NCBI RefSeq assembly: GCF_963678835.1
Contig: NZ_OY787469.1
Span: 1,736,001-1,800,000 of the forward strand
DNA: 64,000 bases
Direction of reading: 5' to 3'
DNA from: an uncultured Desulfuromonas sp.
Lineage (GTDB): Bacteria > Desulfobacterota > Desulfuromonadia > Desulfuromonadales > Desulfuromonadaceae
In this document: one piece after another, positions 61,169 to 64,000 of the stretch
Numbering within the stretch: position 1 is the first letter of the stretch
How the letters are laid out: each line of letters begins with the position of its first letter
Translations under genes and position numbers: made by a program
Notes under the pieces: model-generated
Database searches by the model: none
Seen by the model: only the letters and a program-made list of their open reading frames with translations
What the model was told of the DNA's origin: nothing

Positions 61169-61921
61169 ATGTCTGCAACGAAAGAACGCCTGGATAAACG
61201 CGTGGTTGAGCTGGGCTTGTGTCGTTCTCGTGAGCGCGCACGAGCCCTTATTATGTCCGGCAATGTCCTGGTCAATGATACCGTTATCGACAAAGCCGGT
61301 ACCCGTGTTGCCGAGGATGCCGCGATCCGGGTGCGGGGGGGCGATCTCCCCTATGTGTCGCGGGGTGGCCTCAAGCTGGCGGGTGGACTTGAGCAGTTTG
61401 GTCTTGAGGTGAACGGACGAGTTGCCGTGGATGTCGGCGCTTCCACTGGTGGTTTTACCGACTGTCTGTTGCAGAACGGTGCCGCCAAAGTCTATGCTGT
61501 GGATGTTGGTTATGGCCAATTGGCCTGGAAGCTGCGCGAAGATGACCGGGTGGTTAATCTGGAGCGCACCAATATTCGTGAGCTGAAGCGCGAGCAACTC
61601 GACGATGTGCCGGATCTGGCCGTGATTGATGCCTCATTTATTTCCCTGGAGAAAGTCTTGCCTCCCACGCTGGCGGTGCTTGCGGCGGATGCGGATATCG
61701 TTGCCCTGATTAAACCCCAGTTTGAAGTGGGCAAAGGCAATGTTGGCAAAGGCGGCGTGGTTCGTGATGAACAACAACATGCTCAGGTGATTGCCAAAAT
61801 CAGACAACTGGCTGAGACCTTGAACTGTGACGTGAGTGCGCTGTGTGAGAGTCCCATCCTGGGTCCCAAGGGCAACCGGGAATTTCTGATTCATCTTAAA
61901 CACCGTGTCGTAACGAACTGA
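61169..61921 (+). CDS. tlyA: TlyA-family rRNA methyltransferase
   Basis: The 250-aa protein has an N-terminal S4 domain (RLDKRVVELGLCRSRERARA) and a FtsJ-like SAM methyltransferase domain: VSRGGLKLAGGL, AVDVGASTGGFTDCLLQNGA and the KDKE-type VYAVDVGYGQLAWKL, DASFISLEKVLP and IKPQFEVGKG. TlyA methylates 2'-O of 16S and/or 23S rRNA (C1409/C1920), an activity linked with capreomycin susceptibility. ATG 61169 gives the family start; no strong ribosome binding site. Confidence 0.93.
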   Translation: MSATKERLDKRVVELGLCRSRERARALIMSGNVLVNDTVIDKAGTRVAEDAAIRVRGGDLPYVSRGGLKLAGGLEQFGLEVNGRVAVDVGASTGGFTDCLLQNGAAKVYAVDVGYGQLAWKLREDDRVVNLERTNIRELKREQLDDVPDLAVIDASFISLEKVLPPTLAVLAADADIVALIKPQFEVGKGNVGKGGVVRDEQQHAQVIAKIRQLAETLNCDVSALCESPILGPKGNREFLIHLKHRVVTN

Positions 61922-61929
61922 TTTTTTAC

Positions 61930-63045
61930 ATGATAAAGATTCTTCATAGCAGCGATTTAAGTTTGGGGGGCAAGCTGCCTTTTTCCCCTGCCGTGGGTGA
62001 ACGCATGGCTGCTGCCCAGTTGGCAACCTTGGATCGTCTCCTTGCCCACGCAACAGCGCATGAGGTAGATCTGCTTATTTTTACCGGCAATCTGTTTGCG
62101 CATCATGCACCGGAAGTTTCTTTGCGCGAGGCGGTTGCCCATCGCTTGACGGCGCTTGCTCCAACGATTCGTATTGTCATCCTTCCTGGCTGTTACGATC
62201 ACCCTCTGGGGGGCGATTCCGTGTATCGCGACGAACGTTTTCACCCCTGGGTGGTTGAAGAGCGCAGCGTGGATTCTCAGCCGCTGGTGTTCAACCTCAC
62301 GGCAGGGGATCTGTTTTTGTACACCCTGCCGTGGCAATGTGATCCCGGCAATGCCCAGAGCTATATGGCGCGTCGTTGCGGAGACGGAGTGCATCTCGGC
62401 GCCTTTCACAGCCTTAAACTCGATCAGCGCAATCCGTTTCAGGATCCGTTGGTGCATTGGAAAAAAGCGATTCTGGCATGGGACCTGGATTATGTCGTGG
62501 TGGGCAATCGCAGCCATGGAACGGTTGAACATGGCGGAACGCTGCGTGCTGATTGTCCGGGAACCCCACAAGGACTCAGCTTTAACGAATGTGGTGAACG
62601 GTGCTGCTCTGTGGTGACTCTGGGGGCCGATGGTGCTGCGCTTGAATCGCCGGCAACCGAATCGATCCGTTTTGAACAGCGCGAGCTTGCCGTGATGACG
62701 CATGAACCGGCGGAGCATTTCCATCAAATGCTCGATGAATGGGCGCAGCGCGATGTTGCCTTGCGAGTTCGCCTGGTTGGAGCCATTGAAGAGCTGTTTG
62801 ATCCTGTCAAAGTGGTGGCACGCCACCAGGAGCGTTTTGCTTTGTTGGCGTGTGACGATGAGACCCGGTTTCTTGCCAGTGAAACATTGACCCGATTGGC
62901 CGAAGAGGAAACAGTGCGCGGCATTCTGTGTCGTCGTTTTATTGAGCTGGCGGTGGAGGCTTCAGAGAGCCAGCGCTCGGTCTATGAACAGGCGTTACGA
63001 GAATTGTTGCACCGCTTTCATGCTGTTGCGGAGGATGAGGTATGA
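61930..63045 (+). CDS. SbcD/Mre11-like phosphoesterase with degenerate active site
   Basis: The 371-aa protein has the fold pattern of SbcD/Mre11 calcineurin-like phosphoesterases and is followed by an SbcC-like ATPase gene. Compared with the family motifs, HTxDxHLG is HSSDLSLGG (His replaced by Ser), GDxFD is GNLFA (both Asp lost), GNHD is GCYD, and the terminal GHxH is GNRSH. The capping segment PGTPQGLSFNE is still recognisable. Most metal ligands are therefore missing and nuclease activity is doubtful; it may be a structural partner of the ATPase, as in YhaO-like pairs. ATGA overlaps with the next gene. Confidence 0.85.
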   Translation: MIKILHSSDLSLGGKLPFSPAVGERMAAAQLATLDRLLAHATAHEVDLLIFTGNLFAHHAPEVSLREAVAHRLTALAPTIRIVILPGCYDHPLGGDSVYRDERFHPWVVEERSVDSQPLVFNLTAGDLFLYTLPWQCDPGNAQSYMARRCGDGVHLGAFHSLKLDQRNPFQDPLVHWKKAILAWDLDYVVVGNRSHGTVEHGGTLRADCPGTPQGLSFNECGERCCSVVTLGADGAALESPATESIRFEQRELAVMTHEPAEHFHQMLDEWAQRDVALRVRLVGAIEELFDPVKVVARHQERFALLACDDETRFLASETLTRLAEEETVRGILCRRFIELAVEASESQRSVYEQALRELLHRFHAVAEDEV

Positions 63046-64000
63046 TTCTGCGCAGCCTGGAATTAAAAAGCTTTGGCCGTTTCAATGATAAAACCTTTGA
63101 GTTTCGTCGAGGAATGAACCTGGTGGTCGGTGCCAATGAAGCCGGTAAATCGACCATGATGGCATCCATTCCGGCCGTTTTGTTCGGCCTGCGTGACAAA
63201 CAACGCTATCAACCGTGGGGCAGCCAACAGGGCTGTCAGGCGGTGCTACAGTTTGAAAGCCGACAGCGCAATATCCGCCTTGAGCGGGATGTGGTGACGG
63301 ATCAGGTCGATCTGTTTCAGTACGACGGCATGTATCATCTAATAGATCATTTCAGTGCTCAGATTGCCTTGAGCCATTACCCGGAACATTACCAACACTA
63401 TGCGCAACTGTTGCGTGAGCTTCTTGGTATCAGCGATGAACCGCTGTTTCGTGCCACCCAATTTGCCGGTCAAGGGGATTTTCCGACAACCTCCGACGAA
63501 TTTGAACGTTTTTTGCGCACTATTTTGTCTGGATTTACCCAAGGGGACAGCGAAATGGTGTTGCGTTCGCTCAAAGATGACTACGATGCCGTGACCAGTG
63601 ACAACCCCTGGAGTGGTGCGACGGTTTCTCCGCGAGAGCTGGAAGTGGTTCATGACGCGTTGCAGGAAATGGCGCAACGCCAGCAACAGAGTGATGAGTT
63701 GTTGGCCGAACTGGAACAGGTTCGACAACAGATCGTCGCACTTAAAGGCGCGTTAGCCGAGGATCGGCAGCAACTTGACGAAGGCCTTAACTATATCGCC
63801 TGGATTCAGCAGCAATGGCAAATTGAAGCAGAAGTGCCCGAGCCGGAGGACAATGAACGCGGTGAAGTTGTTGATGCAGGAGATGGCGAAGATGCCATGT
63901 CGAGTGAGCGGCAACAGTTGGAGCAGACCTTGCGTGAGGCCGGGATTCCCGTGCCGGTACCGGAGGACCTGACTCGTTTGCTGGCGGACGCGGATGAGGT
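63042..64000 (+). CDS. SbcC/YhaN-like AAA ATPase (partial, cut by right edge)
   Basis: About 319 codons are visible. The N-terminus MILRSLELKSFGRFNDKTFE is typical of SbcC/RecF/YhaN ATPases, with Walker A GANEAGKSTM. A coiled-coil region begins near residue 200 (ELEVVHDALQEMAQRQQQ). The Walker B and signature motif are expected beyond the window. It overlaps the SbcD-like gene by four bases, and the two probably form a complex. Confidence 0.88.
   Translation, partial: MILRSLELKSFGRFNDKTFEFRRGMNLVVGANEAGKSTMMASIPAVLFGLRDKQRYQPWGSQQGCQAVLQFESRQRNIRLERDVVTDQVDLFQYDGMYHLIDHFSAQIALSHYPEHYQHYAQLLRELLGISDEPLFRATQFAGQGDFPTTSDEFERFLRTILSGFTQGDSEMVLRSLKDDYDAVTSDNPWSGATVSPRELEVVHDALQEMAQRQQQSDELLAELEQVRQQIVALKGALAEDRQQLDEGLNYIAWIQQQWQIEAEVPEPEDNERGEVVDAGDGEDAMSSERQQLEQTLREAGIPVPVPEDLTRLLADADE

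Overview
The window looks like chromosomal DNA from an anaerobic deltaproteobacterium of the Desulfuromonadia (Desulfuromonas/Pelobacter/Geobacter relatives). This is inferred from gene content and order: yicC-gmk-rpoZ-rel, pyrK-pyrD next to a DHH-CBS-poly(A)-polymerase fusion, M50 protease-scpA-scpB-rluB, mutL-miaA-hfq followed by a PDZ/radical-SAM protein, several radical SAM enzymes, and a molybdopterin enzyme resembling acetylene hydratase. No rRNA or tRNA gene was found, and there is no CRISPR array.

Positions 1-14500 are an accessory region dense in mobile-element debris. It begins with an IS3-family element cut by the left edge. It holds one intact REP-associated tyrosine transposase (RAYT) framed by inverted repeats, three decayed RAYT copies or fragments, the 3' end of a group II intron, an IS4-type transposase stub, a 153-bp MITE and a 27-unit 15-bp tandem array. 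Between these lie an HNH nuclease, an orphan 453-aa protein with a glycine-rich hydrophobic helix, a divergent pair of small genes around a strong palindrome, and a 969-aa autotransporter followed by a lipoprotein hydrolase.

Positions 14569-18216 form an overlapping signalling operon: PAS histidine kinase, single-domain response regulator, REC-GGDEF-EAL protein. Positions 18500-23599, on the minus strand, hold an IclR regulator and a three-gene operon (molybdopterin oxidoreductase, small 4Fe-4S protein, OFA-type transporter) with candidate operator repeats upstream and a terminator downstream. A further decayed RAYT follows near 24243.

From 24900 to the right edge the DNA is dense and core-like: radical SAM proteins, SH3/coiled-coil and PilZ proteins, glycerol kinase, a MarR-CDF metal-efflux operon, nucleotide metabolism (gmk, purM, purN, pyrK, pyrD), stringent response (rel), ribosome and tRNA functions (rpmB, rimI, CCA/poly(A) polymerase, miaA, rluB, tlyA), chromosome segregation (scpA, scpB), mismatch repair (mutL), hfq, TPR and AsmA proteins, and a partial SbcD/SbcC-like pair at the right edge. 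The most unusual points are a Rel protein lacking the ED pair of its hydrolase motif, an SbcD-like protein missing most metal ligands, a molybdopterin enzyme lacking one usual cluster cysteine, a duplicated gene tail beside two separate RAYT copies, and MITEs placed directly at stop codons.
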